Origin: Bacteroidales bacterium
GTDB lineage: Bacteria > Bacteroidota > Bacteroidia > Bacteroidales > Paludibacteraceae
DNA length: 38,923 nt
Direction: 5' to 3'
NCBI GenBank assembly: GCA_015061185.1
Contig: SUWZ01000034.1
Coordinates: 1-38,923, forward strand
A model generated the notes under the pieces. The model made no database searches. It was not told the DNA's origin and saw only the letters and a program-made list of their open reading frames with translations. Numbering within the stretch: position 1 is the first letter of the stretch; each line of letters starts with the position of its first letter. Positions 27,038 to 35,629 of this stretch are shown here, in pieces. A program made the position numbers and the translations under genes.

Positions 27038-27045
27038 TACCTTTG
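27038..27045 (+). promoter_or_regulatory. -7 box of the small lipoprotein gene
   Basis: TACCTTTG fits TAnnTTTG and lies 28 nt before the ATG, just outside the repeat element. A T-run stands where a -33 box would be. Confidence 0.5.
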
Positions 27046-27073
27046 CGGCTTAATTAAAATTATAAGTTGAGTT

Positions 27074-27490
27074 ATGAAGAAATTATTTTATTTATTGCCG
27101 ATCCTATATTTTATTTTATCTTGTGAAAAAGAGGAACCAGAAGCAGAAAAAGAGACCACTATCGAATTTAGCCGTCACTTTGGATACAACCAAAAGGATC
27201 CGCTTGTAGTTGATGCCTACCTTTACGGATACAACGCCAACAACGAAAAGATTTTTGAACATCCTTTAAAGGGAAGCCAAGACAATAAAGTTTATTCAAT
27301 CTCGGCTCCTACTGATGTAAAAAAAGTAAAAGTATATTGCGTGATACTACACGAAGGAGACAGAGGATTGAGTAACGATGATTGGACAGAGAAATTTTGG
27401 GTTGACTACATAACTTACCTCATCCCGAACAAAGCCAACACAATCTCAATTGATGAAAATACCTTCAGATCAGAGTCGGAACCGGAATAA
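27074..27490 (+). CDS. small lipoprotein of unknown function
   Basis: The 138 residues begin with a lipoprotein signal ending at the lipobox LSC (Cys17), then an acidic stretch (EKEEPEAEKE). This is the acidic segment after the cysteine that in Bacteroidetes can act as a surface-export signal, so surface exposure is possible. The mature part looks like a single beta-rich domain. I do not recognise the family. It has its own promoter box and terminator, so it is a single-gene unit. Confidence 0.75.
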   Translation: MKKLFYLLPILYFILSCEKEEPEAEKETTIEFSRHFGYNQKDPLVVDAYLYGYNANNEKIFEHPLKGSQDNKVYSISAPTDVKKVKVYCVILHEGDRGLSNDDWTEKFWVDYITYLIPNKANTISIDENTFRSESEPE

Positions 27491-27522
27491 CGTTCCCAAG
27501 GCATTTTCACAATCCTGCAACC

Positions 27523-27582
27523 AAAAAACTATCTATGGTTAGGAGCCTTCCTTAGGAAGAATCCTCCTTGGGTAGTTTTTTT
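27523..27582 (+). terminator. intrinsic terminator after the small lipoprotein gene
   Basis: A long imperfect stem pairs AAAAAACTATC (from 27523) with GGTAGTTTTTTT (to 27582) around an inner CCTTCC/GGAAG hairpin. It ends in a T-run. Confidence 0.6.
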
Positions 27583-27694
27583 CTATACAAAATTCTATAG
27601 TTGCCGAAGAGTTTATTAACTTGCGACTTATTCTTATTTATAAAGATTAAATTTATAGTACTCGCTTGATATAAGCGATTCTAAATTTCTTGAT

Positions 27695-27985
27695 ATGCAG
27701 ATTGTTATAGGTTACTTAATCATCATCAACATTGTCACCTTTGCAGTATATGGCATAGATAAGATAAAAGCCCAAAAGGGGGCATGGCGAATTCCTGAAA
27801 AGAGTTTGCTCCTTTTAGCCTTTATAGGAGGTAGTCTGGGAGCTGCCGCCGGTATGCGATTTTGGCGACACAAAACCCTGCACCCTCAATTTAAATGGGG
27901 TGTACCGCTTATGCTTCTTCTCCACCTCGCACTTTTTGCATGGCTGTTTAATGGAGATTTACATCAATTCATCGTTCATAATTGA
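27695..27985 (+). CDS. DUF1294 small membrane protein
   Basis: The 96 residues have an N-terminal membrane helix (VIGYLIIINIVTFAVYGID) and the DUF1294 pattern DKIKAQKGAWRIPEKSLLLL. A GGSLGAAAGM segment, FRHKT-like WRHKTLHPQF and a last helix follow. Members occur alone or fused to cold-shock domains; their function is unknown. There are about 200 nt of non-coding DNA upstream, with no strong promoter box seen. Confidence 0.85.
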   Translation: MQIVIGYLIIINIVTFAVYGIDKIKAQKGAWRIPEKSLLLLAFIGGSLGAAAGMRFWRHKTLHPQFKWGVPLMLLLHLALFAWLFNGDLHQFIVHN

Positions 27986-28034
27986 GAAGATTAAATCACG
28001 CAGAGTGACTTTTCGTAGAATTTGTAGTACTCCC

Positions 28035-28760
28035 CTAAAACCGAAGAGCCAACCCTAAACCTAAATCGCTCACCACGATGGCAGGAACAACCGCAGCCGA
28101 GGTCTCCGTCCGGCATTGTTGATTAAACAACTCCATCGACTCAGCTTCAGTTTTCAAACTCCTTTGCTTCATTCCGGCAGATGCACAAAGTTCTATTAGC
28201 CCCACAGTAGTAATAGAAACCGGCACGGCAATAGAATAGTTACCCCGTTCCATGCTCGAATAAACCAATCCCACAATCACACCTACGCCTAACATACCTA
28301 AACCCAATCCCATAACAATTTTTGAGGAGCGATAAAGCCTCCTACCCTCTGCATACATTTGATAGGCATCCGGACAAAAAGTTTTAGTAATTTGTTCATA
28401 CTCACCACGAGAGATTTGGTCATCACCATGAAAGAAATGAGAGACGAGTCCACGTCTTACTCTGAAAATTGAATCGCTCAGTAAAGGAGAAAACTCAGGA
28501 ACGGAAGGTTGATCCAAATCATCAGCAGCCTGACCAAGAAAATTGATCACCTCACCATTTTGCAGAACAATCACGTGGAAGTTCTCCTTTAAGGTAGAGA
28601 AAAGCACAGAGCTACCCTCTTTCCGATATTTCACCTCAGTATCAGTGATTTCCACCACTTTCCCTTTGATTGTACGATTATCTTTTGTTATCATCACATC
28701 CACCGCTTGGGCAGACAATGCAACAAAGAAAAATACAAAAAATCCAATTAACTTTTTCAT
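28035..28760 (-). CDS. putative envelope protein of unknown function
   Basis: The 241-residue protein starts with a cleavable signal peptide (MKKLIGFFVFFFVALSAQA). A small beta-rich part (ITKDNRTIKGKVVEITDTEV..YR) follows, of a type common in Bacteroidales proteins of unknown role. A linker then leads to one or two hydrophobic segments (IVMGLGLGMLGVGVIVGLVY and the stretch after YSIAVPVSITTVGLIEL). The combination suggests an inner-membrane or periplasmic protein. It is convergent with the DUF1294 gene and divergent from cas3. Confidence 0.75.
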   Translation of the reverse strand: MKKLIGFFVFFFVALSAQAVDVMITKDNRTIKGKVVEITDTEVKYRKEGSSVLFSTLKENFHVIVLQNGEVINFLGQAADDLDQPSVPEFSPLLSDSIFRVRRGLVSHFFHGDDQISRGEYEQITKTFCPDAYQMYAEGRRLYRSSKIVMGLGLGMLGVGVIVGLVYSSMERGNYSIAVPVSITTVGLIELCASAGMKQRSLKTEAESMELFNQQCRTETSAAVVPAIVVSDLGLGLALRF

Positions 28761-28918
28761 AAATTTTATTTTTTATCTGGTCCAAAAAATTCACGGCGCA
28801 AGTTACAAAACTTATTTGACAATAAGAGGGGAAAGAGGGATTAATTTTTTTTGGGGAGGAGGAGGGAATAAAAAATGACAAAAAAACATTAAAACTTCAA
28901 ACTTTTATAAAAAAAGAC

Positions 28919-28926
28919 TATCTTTA
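28919..28926 (+). promoter_or_regulatory. possible -7 box of the cas operon
   Basis: TATCTTTA is one base from TAnnTTTG and lies 62 nt upstream of cas3. The -33 region (28896-28899, TTCA) is poor. The 227-nt region before cas3 is very AT-rich and no better candidate was seen. Confidence 0.3.
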
Positions 28927-28987
28927 ACAAAATTGATATAAAATTGTATTTTTTAATTGAAAATATTAATTTAGTTTTGAAAATAAA

Positions 28988-31183
28988 ATGAGTATGGAAG
29001 ATACACTCACATATATAGCTCATTCTGTAAATTCCAATGGCATTTTACAGACGATGAATGAACACTGTTCAGGAGTCGGAAAGATTATGCGAGGGTTCGC
29101 TTTGGATAAGTCTTTTGCAGATTTGTATGAATTTTGTGGAATAATTCATGATATGGGTAAGTATTCGGATGATTTTCAACGATATATTGCAGGTGATAAT
29201 ATTAAGACGAAACATTCCATATATGGAGCATTATATGCATCTGAAAATAAACATATAGAGCTTTCCTTACCCGTTTTTGGCCATCATGCAGGACTTCCCA
29301 ATAGTCCAGAGATGAGATTACAATTGAAGGCTGAATTTACTTGTGAAAAGGAAAAATATAACTGTATCTGTAAAAGATGGCTCAGTGACATTGGAAACCA
29401 ATTTTGTTTACCAAACAATGAAAATTTTCTAGGCTTGTCGAATGTTCTGATGCAGGAGTTATTTGTTAGAATGTTATATAGTTCTCTAGTTGATGCAGAT
29501 AGCCTTGATACAGAAAGACATTTTGATACAGAAAAGTTCAAGACAAGGACAAGTCCTTCATTTGATGCACAATTACTTTTGAATAGATTGCAACAGACTT
29601 TAGATTCGTTTAAGGCTAATTCTGAGAATAGTGGAATAAATCAGTTACGTAATAATGTGCGTAAGTATGCAGAATCTAAAGCAAGTATGTCTCAAGGCTT
29701 TTTCTCGTTGACTCTTCCTACAGGATTAGGTAAAACTATTTGTAGTATTAATTGGGCATTGCATCATGCACAATGTCATGATAATATAAAGAGAATCATT
29801 ATAGTTTTACCTTTTATAAGTATCATAGATCAAACTGCGGAAGTCTTGAAGAATATATTTGATGATGATAACTGTTGTTATGTCCTTGAACATCATTCTA
29901 ATGTAAATTATTTAGAGAATGAAAATGAAGACAAGTATGATTCAAAATTGTTAGCTACTGAGAATTGGGATTATCCAATTATTGTCACTACGAATGTGCA
30001 GTTTTTTGAGTCTTTATTCAGCAACAAAAGATCATCTTGTCGAAAATTACATAATATTCAAGATTCTATTATCATTTTTGACGAAATACAAACATTACCT
30101 TTGGGTATAACGGAACCTACATTGACGATGTTGGAGAACTTGCAACAAGTTTGTAGATGTAGTATGCTCTTTTGTACGGCAACTCAGCCTGATTTTGAAT
30201 CAAGGGATGGCTTTAGCGGAATAAAACATATAGAGTCATTAGTAGAAAATCCTCTGTTGATATTTGAACAAACAAGACGAGTAACTTATCATCCTATTAA
30301 TGATTATAAAGAAATAGCTATATCTGAATTATCAGATATGGTTGCCAAAAATCATCAGTCTTCACTTGTTGTTTTTAACACGAAGAAGAAAGCACGATTG
30401 TTCTTTGAAGAAATGAAAGATTGTTCTCAGTATCGGTTATTTCATTTATCAACATCTATGTGCCCGGCTCATAGAAAGAAAGTTATTAAGGAAATAAGAA
30501 ATGCTTTACTTCTTGGAGAATATATTGTGGTGAGTTCTACACAGCTTATTGAAGCTGGAGTGGATATGGATTTCCCAATAGTATATAGGGAACTTGCCCC
30601 TTTGGAGTCTATCATACAATCGGCAGGTAGATGCAATAGAGAAGGAAAGATGAGAGATGAAAACGGAAGTGAGAAAAAAGGAGTCGTATATTTGTTTTCA
30701 TTGACGGAGTCAGGTCAACCAAGTAGGCAATATCGTTCTTGGTCTGAGTTTGCAAATCTTCTTTATAAAGGGAATGAAGAGAAACTATACACACACGATT
30801 TTTATAGTTACTATTATAGAGAACTTATTAGTAATTTTGCAAATACAGATAAGTTGAGTATAACAAATGATAGAAAGAAACTACTATATCAGACCGTTGC
30901 CGAAAAATATAAAATTATAGATGATAAAACTCAGTCAATCTTCATTTTCAATTATAATGAAGAAAGTTTAGAACTATATAACTGTATAAAGAATCGAGAA
31001 TTCCTTACAAGACAAGAACGTCAACTTGTATCTCAATATAGTGTTCAAGTTTATGATAAATTCTTGAAAGAGAATAAGTCTTTTGTAAATATAGAAAAAT
31101 GTAGTATTTTAGTATGGTATGGCTCATATTCTGAAGATTTTGGATTGCCTTTTATACAGGATTTCAGTACGATAATAATATAA
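28988..31183 (+). CDS. cas3: Cas3 HD nuclease-helicase, type I-C
   Basis: Cas3 is recruited by the target-bound surveillance complex and unwinds and degrades the DNA. The 731 residues carry an N-terminal HD domain with H54-D55 in IIHDMGKYSDDF, H76, H99-H100 in FGHHAGLP and D169. A superfamily 2 helicase follows, with Walker A LPTGLGKT (243-250), the DEAD-type box DEIQ (365-368), CTATQP, and SAGRCNREG as motif VI. All nuclease and ATPase motifs look intact. It is the first gene of the cas operon; cas5c follows after 10 nt. Confidence 0.95.
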   Translation: MSMEDTLTYIAHSVNSNGILQTMNEHCSGVGKIMRGFALDKSFADLYEFCGIIHDMGKYSDDFQRYIAGDNIKTKHSIYGALYASENKHIELSLPVFGHHAGLPNSPEMRLQLKAEFTCEKEKYNCICKRWLSDIGNQFCLPNNENFLGLSNVLMQELFVRMLYSSLVDADSLDTERHFDTEKFKTRTSPSFDAQLLLNRLQQTLDSFKANSENSGINQLRNNVRKYAESKASMSQGFFSLTLPTGLGKTICSINWALHHAQCHDNIKRIIIVLPFISIIDQTAEVLKNIFDDDNCCYVLEHHSNVNYLENENEDKYDSKLLATENWDYPIIVTTNVQFFESLFSNKRSSCRKLHNIQDSIIIFDEIQTLPLGITEPTLTMLENLQQVCRCSMLFCTATQPDFESRDGFSGIKHIESLVENPLLIFEQTRRVTYHPINDYKEIAISELSDMVAKNHQSSLVVFNTKKKARLFFEEMKDCSQYRLFHLSTSMCPAHRKKVIKEIRNALLLGEYIVVSSTQLIEAGVDMDFPIVYRELAPLESIIQSAGRCNREGKMRDENGSEKKGVVYLFSLTESGQPSRQYRSWSEFANLLYKGNEEKLYTHDFYSYYYRELISNFANTDKLSITNDRKKLLYQTVAEKYKIIDDKTQSIFIFNYNEESLELYNCIKNREFLTRQERQLVSQYSVQVYDKFLKENKSFVNIEKCSILVWYGSYSEDFGLPFIQDFSTIII

Positions 31184-31193
31184 ATGATATACT

Positions 31194-31955
31194 ATGCTTG
31201 ATAAAGAAACAGTTAGATTGAAGGTTACGGGAGACTTTGCATGTTTTACCCGTCCCGATTTGAAAGTGGAACGTATGAGTTATCCGTGCATGACTCCATC
31301 TGCAGCACGCGGCATCTTGGAAGCAATTCTTTGGAAAAAAGAATTTCAATGGGTCATTAAAAGAATTATAGTTCTCAAACCCATCAAGTTTGCTTCAATT
31401 AAAAGAAATGAGATAACGAAAAAACAAAGTTATAAAAGTGGACCTATTGATATAACAAAGGAAAATAATCAAGGGAAGCCAGAAAATCGTGTTCAACGAA
31501 ATAGTATAGTGCTAAAAGATGTTGGCTATATTATTGAGGCATCGATTTATGTCGAAGAAGATGTTATAAGAAAGACGAAAAATAGTGAACATCCTATTAC
31601 CGTAAAGAAATATCGTGAAATGTTTGAACGTCGAGTGAAAAAGGGACAATGTTGGCATCAACCATGTTTGGGAACAAGAGAATTTGTTGCGGATTTTTCT
31701 ATTCCTGAAGAACACGATAAACCATTGGATATAACATATCCAATAGGTAGTATGCTTTACGATATGTATTATGATGAAAAAGGGAACGCAACACCTTTGT
31801 TTTTCTATGATGTGGCTATTGTAGATGGTGTTCTTGATTGTCCTGAAGATAAGTCCATGAAAATGTTGTCGTCTTCTCATCTTCAGCCTAAACAATCAGA
31901 TGAATATAATCGTGTTGTTTACGAACATTATAAAGAAGAGGAGGCTGATATATGA
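31194..31955 (+). CDS. cas5c: Cas5c (Cas5d), crRNA-processing subunit of type I-C
   Basis: In type I-C, Cas5 replaces Cas6. It cuts the repeat RNA and stays on the 5' handle of the crRNA in the complex. The 253 residues begin with the Cas5 RRM fold (VRLKVTGDFACFTRPDLKVE), then PCMTPSAARGILEAILWKKE. Later they show the type I-C signature KGQCWHQPCLGTREF (about 150-164). By eye alignment, the Tyr and His reported as catalytic in the Bacillus halodurans enzyme are Leu46 and Lys139 here, while Lys138 is kept. The stop overlaps cas8c by 4 nt. Confidence 0.93.
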   Translation: MLDKETVRLKVTGDFACFTRPDLKVERMSYPCMTPSAARGILEAILWKKEFQWVIKRIIVLKPIKFASIKRNEITKKQSYKSGPIDITKENNQGKPENRVQRNSIVLKDVGYIIEASIYVEEDVIRKTKNSEHPITVKKYREMFERRVKKGQCWHQPCLGTREFVADFSIPEEHDKPLDITYPIGSMLYDMYYDEKGNATPLFFYDVAIVDGVLDCPEDKSMKMLSSSHLQPKQSDEYNRVVYEHYKEEEADI

Positions 31956-33637
31956 TACAGGAATTGGTAGAGTTTGGGAAACGAGTGACTAAAGGTAAAA
32001 GTCGTGCTTTGAAAGAAGATACTTATTCTATTATTCTTGTAATAGATGAATTGGGCGTATTCCAAAAATTTATAATTGGAGAGAAACAGGATATCTTAGC
32101 AGAAGCCATTACTGCTAAGAAAGGAAAATCACGATTCCTACTTGATAAATGTGAAGAAGTTCTTGGTATAGGAGAAGGTGATGTTAATAAGAAACATGAA
32201 CTTTTTTTGAAGAAACTTGAATGTTATAAGACTTTGCCTGTCCTTGAGCCAATAATCAAATTCTATGATGAAAATAATATTAACGGTCTTAGAAAAGCCA
32301 AAGCTGATTTTGAAAAATTGGACAGGAATGACCAAAAAGGTAATATCACTTTTATGGTGGGTGCTTCGCTTTTATTGAAAACTGAAGAAGTTAAAAATTC
32401 CATTATCAAGCGCTTTGAGGAAGAGGAACAGAAACTGGTCAATGGAAGGATATGCTCCATTTGTGGTTCTTCTCAAATACCAGTTTTAGACGAACCTCAC
32501 GGATTAGTGAAGATGCCTAAAGGACAATCGGCAGGTAGTGCTTTAGTATCATATAACGATAAAGCCTTTGAATCATATGGTTTAATAGGAAATCTTAATT
32601 CTTCTATATGTAGAGAGTGTGCAAGAAATTACATTGATGGATTAAGTTTTTTATTGTCAGATGGTCATAAAGTAGAAGATGATAACAAGAAAAAAACTCA
32701 CTTCCAATATAACCATAGGTTTAAGATAAGCGATAATACAGTCGCTCTATTTTGGACTAAGCAGGAGACTGAAGAGATTAATCCTTTTATGATAGATGAT
32801 GAGCCCAGTGAGTCAGAGGTGAAAAGTCTATTTGAATCTGTGCGGAGCGGAGACAATAGAATGGTATCTGTTGCAGAAGTCAATATGTTTTATAGTTGTA
32901 CGGTTTCTTCTGCCGCAGCTCGAATTGCTGTTAGAGATTGGACTGCAATTAGTTTGGAAGACTATAAGTGTAACCTTGCGGATTGGTTCCAAGATATAGA
33001 AATACAGGACTACAATGGTAAACTAATATATAGCCCTTTGAAATTGCTTATTAGTGCGTTTCAACGTCGTAAGGAACAAGGAGAGAGAGCTAAATCAGAC
33101 TTGGTTTCCAAGGCAAGAATCGGTTCAATACTTTGGAATGCTGCGATAAAAGGTCGGTCATATAAGATTCCTCTTGAGATACTGCAATCAGTATTGAATA
33201 GAATATATGTTGAAGGAGAGTTTTCTCCATATAGAGCCGCTATAATTAAATTGATTATTAATCGTAATACAAATAAAAATATGAAATCACATTTAGATGA
33301 GTCTAATAGAAGTATTGCCTATATGTGTGGCAGATTGTTTGCCGTCATTGAGTCAATGCAGAGGAAGGCTATAGGTAACGTTAATAGTGGTGTCAAAGAA
33401 CGTTTTTTTGCTGCAGCCGCGTCCCAACCGGCATATGTTTTGGGGACATTATTGACAAAGAATGTGCCAATCTACCAACATAAAATAGGTGGATACTTAG
33501 CAAAAGAACTGAATGATATTGCAGGATTTATTAGTGAGAGAGGAAGTTTCCCTCAACGTTTTTCCCTTATTGAACAAGGCGATTTTGCGTTAGGTTATTA
33601 TTTCCAACGGACTCATAAAGTTGACAACGAAAAATAA
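31952..33637 (+). CDS. cas8c: Cas8c (Csd1), large subunit of the type I-C complex
   Basis: Cas8c recognises the PAM and helps open target DNA. In I-C, an internal start is known in some systems to give a separate small subunit (Cas11c); whether that occurs here is not visible. The 561 residues have four cysteines (C168, C171, C220, C223: ICSICG ... SICREC) that probably bind zinc. The C-terminal helical region is rich in Arg and Lys, as in Csd1. It is coupled to cas5c by an ATGA overlap and followed after 30 nt by cas7c. Confidence 0.92.
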   Translation: MIQELVEFGKRVTKGKSRALKEDTYSIILVIDELGVFQKFIIGEKQDILAEAITAKKGKSRFLLDKCEEVLGIGEGDVNKKHELFLKKLECYKTLPVLEPIIKFYDENNINGLRKAKADFEKLDRNDQKGNITFMVGASLLLKTEEVKNSIIKRFEEEEQKLVNGRICSICGSSQIPVLDEPHGLVKMPKGQSAGSALVSYNDKAFESYGLIGNLNSSICRECARNYIDGLSFLLSDGHKVEDDNKKKTHFQYNHRFKISDNTVALFWTKQETEEINPFMIDDEPSESEVKSLFESVRSGDNRMVSVAEVNMFYSCTVSSAAARIAVRDWTAISLEDYKCNLADWFQDIEIQDYNGKLIYSPLKLLISAFQRRKEQGERAKSDLVSKARIGSILWNAAIKGRSYKIPLEILQSVLNRIYVEGEFSPYRAAIIKLIINRNTNKNMKSHLDESNRSIAYMCGRLFAVIESMQRKAIGNVNSGVKERFFAAAASQPAYVLGTLLTKNVPIYQHKIGGYLAKELNDIAGFISERGSFPQRFSLIEQGDFALGYYFQRTHKVDNEK

Positions 33638-33667
33638 GAAGGAACAAAAACTTAAATAATAGTGAAT

Positions 33668-34585
33668 ATGGATAATTACATTCAAAATCGTTATGATTTC
33701 GTTTTCCTTTACGATGTGAAGGATGGAAATCCAAATGGAGACCCTGATTTTGATAATCAGCCAAGAATTGATTTCGAAACAAGAGAAGGCCTTGTATCAG
33801 ACGTTTGTATTAAGCGTAAGGTTCGCAATTACGTTCAACTTAAAGTTGAAGCAGGAGAACTTTCTTCGGATAAATATGATATTTTTATTCGACAAGGAAA
33901 TGTTCTAAACAACATTATCAGCGAGGAGAGTGAAAAAGCTAGTGGCGATGAAAAGAAAGGTCGCATAGCTATGTGTGACAAGTATTTTGATGTTCGTACA
34001 TTTGGTGCTGTATTAAGTACTGGTAGTGAAGAAGCTAAGGAAGAGGACAATTCTGAGGTAACAAGTTCTAAAGAAAAAAAAGAGAAAGGAAAAAAGAAAA
34101 GAGCACTTGGAGTTGTTCGTGGTCCGGTGCAATTCGTGTTTTCGAGAAGTATAGATCCAATTGATAGTAGAACACATTCTCTTACAAGATGTTGCGTAAC
34201 CAAAGAAGCAGACAGGGATAAAGAAAGTACTTTTGGAAATAAATCAACTGTGAGTTATGGACTCTATCGTATGCATGGATATATTTCGGCATTTGATGGT
34301 GAGAAATGTCATTTTACAGAAGATGATTTGAACCTCTTGTGGGAAGCTCTTAGAAATGCGTTTGAACATGATCATTCGGCAGCTCGTGGAGAAATGAATG
34401 CTCGTGCCTTAATCGTGTTTAGACATGAATCTAAATTAGGGAATGCTCGTTCCTCACAATTGTTTGACCTTGTCAAGGTTAATAAACGAACGGAGGTAGA
34501 ATATCCTCGTCAATTTGAAGATTATGAAATCAGCATCGATGAAAACAACCTTCCAACAGGTGTGGTAATTGAAAAACATATTTGA
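33668..34585 (+). CDS. cas7c: Cas7c (Csd2), backbone subunit of the type I-C complex
   Basis: Several Cas7 copies line the crRNA in the complex. The 305-residue protein has the Cas7 start YDFVFLYDVKDGNPNGDPD, VRTFGAVLSTG, VRGPVQFVFSRSIDPI and the later SRTHSLTR-like segment (about residue 160). Residues 120-146 are a Lys/Glu/Ser-rich insert between FGAVLSTG and VRGPVQ that I would not expect in a typical Csd2. The ATG at 33668 is chosen; a GTG at 33662 would add two residues. The next gene (RhuM) starts 6 nt after the stop. Confidence 0.92.
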   Translation: MDNYIQNRYDFVFLYDVKDGNPNGDPDFDNQPRIDFETREGLVSDVCIKRKVRNYVQLKVEAGELSSDKYDIFIRQGNVLNNIISEESEKASGDEKKGRIAMCDKYFDVRTFGAVLSTGSEEAKEEDNSEVTSSKEKKEKGKKKRALGVVRGPVQFVFSRSIDPIDSRTHSLTRCCVTKEADRDKESTFGNKSTVSYGLYRMHGYISAFDGEKCHFTEDDLNLLWEALRNAFEHDHSAARGEMNARALIVFRHESKLGNARSSQLFDLVKVNKRTEVEYPRQFEDYEISIDENNLPTGVVIEKHI

Positions 34586-34591
34586 TTCCTC

Positions 34592-35626
34592 ATGCCAAAA
34601 CGTCGAGAAATAAGAAACAGTACTGCCGAGTTCCTTATTTTCCAATTGGAGAATAAGGATCAAGGTGTTGAGGTGTACTACAAGGATGAAAATGTGTGGG
34701 CAACTCAAAAGGCTATGGCTACGCTGTTTGATTGTGATAGAAGTGTTATTACCAAGCATATTGGGAATATATTTGCTTCTAATGAACTGAAGGAAGAAAC
34801 AGTATGTGCAAAATTTGCACATACTGCCACTGATGGTAAAAACTATAACACTCAATTTTATAGTCTTGATGCTATTATCGCAGTTGGCTATCGTGTTAAC
34901 AGCATCCGTGCTACACAATTCCGTCAATGGGCTACAAATGTTCTTCGCCAATATGCTATCCGGGGCTACGTGGTTGACCGCAAGCGTATGGAGAATGGTT
35001 CTTTCCTTGGGGAGGATTATTTTGAGCATCTGCTAGCTGAAATACGAGAGATTCGTCTTTCGGAACGTCGCTTCTATCAGAAATTGACGGATGTATATGC
35101 TACCAGTATGGACTATAATAAGGATGCTCCCACTACACGACTGTTTTTTCAGCGAATACAGAACAAAATGCATTATGCAGTACACGGGCGTACAGCTGCT
35201 GAACTGATAAAGGAAAGAGCCGATGCAAAAAAAGAACACATGGGACTGACTACTTGGGAGAATGCTCCAGATGGTAAAATTGTCAAGACAGATGTGTCGA
35301 TAGCGAAGAACTATCTTAAAGAGATGGAACTGGAGGACATGGGACGCATTGTGACGGCAGTCTTGGAGTTTGCTGAAAGTCGTGCTAAGCGCCATATTCC
35401 GATGACAATGGAAGACTGGGCAAAGCGTATTGATGCTTATCTTTCAAGTGACGAGCGTCCTATATTGACTGATGCTGGAAGTGTGAGTCATGAGGAAGCT
35501 GTGTTGCATGCTGAGACAGAGTTTGAAAAATATCGTATTGTGCAAGATAGATTATTCCAAAGTGATTTTGATAGATACTTGGTGGCTCTGCCATTTGAAA
35601 ATGACGATTCAATTAAAACAGAATAG
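34592..35626 (+). CDS. RhuM-family protein embedded in the cas operon
   Basis: The 344-residue protein belongs to the Virulence_RhuM family (COG3943). An N-terminal DNA-binding-like part has VWATQKAMATLFDCDRSVIT, YSLDAIIAVGYRVNSIRATQ and FRQWATNVLRQY, the pattern also seen at the start of phage antirepressor-like and Fic-associated proteins. The C-terminal half contains RLFFQRIQNKMHYAVHGRTA and AESRAKRHIPMTMEDW, both typical of full-length RhuM. The name comes from a Salmonella pathogenicity-island gene; the biochemical role is unknown. From memory, such genes are also found inside type I restriction-modification loci. It lies 6 nt after cas7c and 3 nt before cas4, so co-expression is likely. 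It seems to use more CGT and GCT codons than its neighbours, suggesting a separate origin. Confidence 0.88.
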   Translation: MPKRREIRNSTAEFLIFQLENKDQGVEVYYKDENVWATQKAMATLFDCDRSVITKHIGNIFASNELKEETVCAKFAHTATDGKNYNTQFYSLDAIIAVGYRVNSIRATQFRQWATNVLRQYAIRGYVVDRKRMENGSFLGEDYFEHLLAEIREIRLSERRFYQKLTDVYATSMDYNKDAPTTRLFFQRIQNKMHYAVHGRTAAELIKERADAKKEHMGLTTWENAPDGKIVKTDVSIAKNYLKEMELEDMGRIVTAVLEFAESRAKRHIPMTMEDWAKRIDAYLSSDERPILTDAGSVSHEEAVLHAETEFEKYRIVQDRLFQSDFDRYLVALPFENDDSIKTE

Positions 35627-35629
35627 CAC

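Noticed and set aside
34454-35029. Minus-strand frame of 191 codons across the cas7c-RhuM junction
   Set aside because: It lies antisense to two strongly supported genes and has no motif or promoter.
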